Source: Polynucleobacter sp. AM-25C3 (GTDB taxonomy: Bacteria; Pseudomonadota; Gammaproteobacteria; Burkholderiales; Burkholderiaceae). From it: a stretch of 64,000 nt of DNA. The position numbers and the translations under genes were made by a program. Within the stretch, counting starts at the first letter, position 1. Each line of letters begins with the position of its first letter. Under the pieces are notes generated by a model that saw only the letters and a list, made by a program, of their open reading frames with translations, was not told where the DNA came from and did no database searches. The stretch lies in NCBI RefSeq assembly GCF_018882335.1, contig NZ_JACVOS010000011.1:1-64000 (forward strand). Reading direction: 5' to 3'. This document shows, in pieces, positions 63,450 through 64,000 of the stretch.

Positions 63450-63599
63450 ATGTTTGAGAAAACGATAAGCATTTCCATCAAGAAGGCTTTCATCTATTTA
63501 TTGGTGGCAGTAGTGTTGGGGACAATTTTTACAGCATACTTCGCACCTGAGACGATGGTTGCAATTACAAATCAAGTTTGGGCCATGTGTGGATGGTAG
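63450..63599 (+). CDS. Small single-helix membrane peptide (49 residues)
   Basis: The ATG lies one base beyond the MFS stop (TAAG-ATG). The peptide starts MFEKTISISIKKAF, has a hydrophobic helix IYLLVAVVLGTIFTAY (about 15-30) and ends WAMCGW. The context (immediately following an MFS gene, intact frame, one membrane segment) favours a real small protein, but no family is recognised. A Lys-Lys pair before the helix suggests the N terminus stays in the cytoplasm. It could be chance. Confidence 0.5.
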   Translation: MFEKTISISIKKAFIYLLVAVVLGTIFTAYFAPETMVAITNQVWAMCGW

Positions 63600-63719
63600 A
63601 TTGTGAATGTGTTGCAGATGCGTTGATAATGTTTTCGCTTACCACTATTTTTAGAAATGCGCTTGGTACTTATTTGATGTAGATGTTGCTTTGAGTATTT
63701 ATTTTTACTTTTATTTTTT

Positions 63720-63794
63720 CTCGCCGTAGCACAATGGATAGTGCACATGCCTCCTAAGCGTGGGATACAGGTTCGATTCCTGTCGGCGGGACCA
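63720..63794 (+). tRNA. tRNA-Arg (CCT)
   Basis: Plus-strand cloverleaf of 75 nt: acceptor CTCGCCG with CGGCGGG (one T-G pair), D arm GCAC/GTGC, anticodon stem-loop CATGC-CTCCTAA-GCGTG giving CCT, T arm ACAGG-TTCGATT-CCTGT, encoded CCA. A TTGCTT 17 bp before TTTTAT in the AT-rich upstream part could be its promoter. The 120 bp between the small ORF and this tRNA hold no gene. Confidence 0.93.
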
Positions 63795-63810
63795 CTCCAA
63801 AATAAAAAAC

Positions 63811-63833
63811 TTATCCACAATCTGTGTGGATAA
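63811..63833. promoter_or_regulatory. Inverted pair of perfect DnaA boxes
   Basis: TTATCCACA (63811-63819) and its exact complement TGTGGATAA (63825-63833) flank a 5-bp spacer. Both match the consensus DnaA 9-mer fully. The same inverted repeat can fold as a 9-bp hairpin, and on the minus strand it is followed by GTTTTTTATTTT, so it could also be a terminator of a leftward gene beyond the window. The remaining bases to 64000 are AT-rich with no gene I can support; a TTGACA at 63933-63938 may be part of a promoter. Confidence 0.6.
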
Positions 63834-64000
63834 ATACCGAAAAGTTTTCGTAAGTCGTAGATTTGTATAGAGTGATCTAGCTTGCTTAAATTATGAGCAT
63901 CCGTCTCTGACAAAAAATTCAGTAAAGATCTGTTGACAATTCAAAATCGCTTCTTGATTTTCAGGCCACTTTTTTGCCATTTTCAATTTCTCTTACACTT

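Noticed and set aside
63572..63913. 113-residue minus-strand frame at the right end
   Set aside because: It runs through tRNA-Arg and the DnaA-box repeat, so it is a shadow frame.
63795..64000. Chromosome origin (oriC)
   Set aside because: Only two DnaA boxes are present and none of dnaA, dnaN, gyrB or rpmH is nearby, so the site is listed only as a DnaA-box pair.

Overview
The window looks like a piece of a free-living betaproteobacterial chromosome. Gene order, codon use and protein sequences best fit the Polynucleobacter branch of the Burkholderiaceae; this is an inference from recognised families, since no database search was possible. Almost all of it is dense core genome: short spacers, many stop/start overlaps, no CRISPR array, no complete insertion sequence, no prophage.

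Layout. (1) 1-550: a possible mobile-element end, then tRNA-Asp, tRNA-Glu and tRNA-Ala read leftward behind gltX. (2) 550-11030: gltX, hslO, ftsB-eno-kdsA-pyrG, acnB with a palindromic operator candidate, and a SpeE-fold methyltransferase-like protein. (3) 11033-18095: purL, a LolD/YbbA-type ATPase, the divergent lipase/esterase tesA, a PpiD-like chaperone without its parvulin domain, tRNA-Val. (4) 18212-25750: the proteostasis block tig-clpP-clpX-lon with a sigma-32-like promoter at lon, tRNA-Leu, then ispDF. (5) 25771-30224: mfd and serB. (6) 30261-36840: polyhydroxyalkanoate genes phaC-phaB-phaR, rimO and a beta-ketothiolase. (7) 36824-41290: rluD-pgeF, bamD, alr, lplT. (8) 41300-51165: tsaB-rimI-(holD-like) behind a complete propionyl-CoA to succinyl-CoA pathway (mutase, MeaB chaperone, PccB, PccA, epimerase) with a divergent GntR regulator. 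(9) 51252-56404: two small secreted c-type cytochromes facing a MoxR ATPase, a VWA protein, a RidA protein, a MobA-like nucleotidyltransferase and XdhC, an accessory set of the kind that matures molybdenum hydroxylases, but with no hydroxylase in view. (10) 56477-64000: parE-parC, a CaiB/BaiF CoA-transferase with an MFS transporter, a 49-residue membrane peptide, tRNA-Arg and a perfect inverted pair of DnaA boxes.

How it fits together. The propionate module turns propionyl-CoA into succinyl-CoA for the TCA cycle (aconitase AcnB is nearby), while the thiolase/PhaB/PhaC set diverts acetyl-CoA, and possibly propionyl-CoA, into storage polyester under PhaR. BamD, Alr, KdsA, LplT and PgeF serve the envelope; Tig, ClpXP, Lon and the PpiD-like protein serve protein folding and turnover.

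The most interesting departures from the textbook are the PpiD-like protein lacking its catalytic domain, a cryptic protein next to rimI that looks like a degenerate uracil-DNA-glycosylase fold or DNA polymerase III psi subunit, the orphan CoxDE/XdhC-type maturation module with cytochromes, a VWA protein with an altered MIDAS motif, an epimerase with Gln at a metal-ligand position, and the DnaA-box pair.
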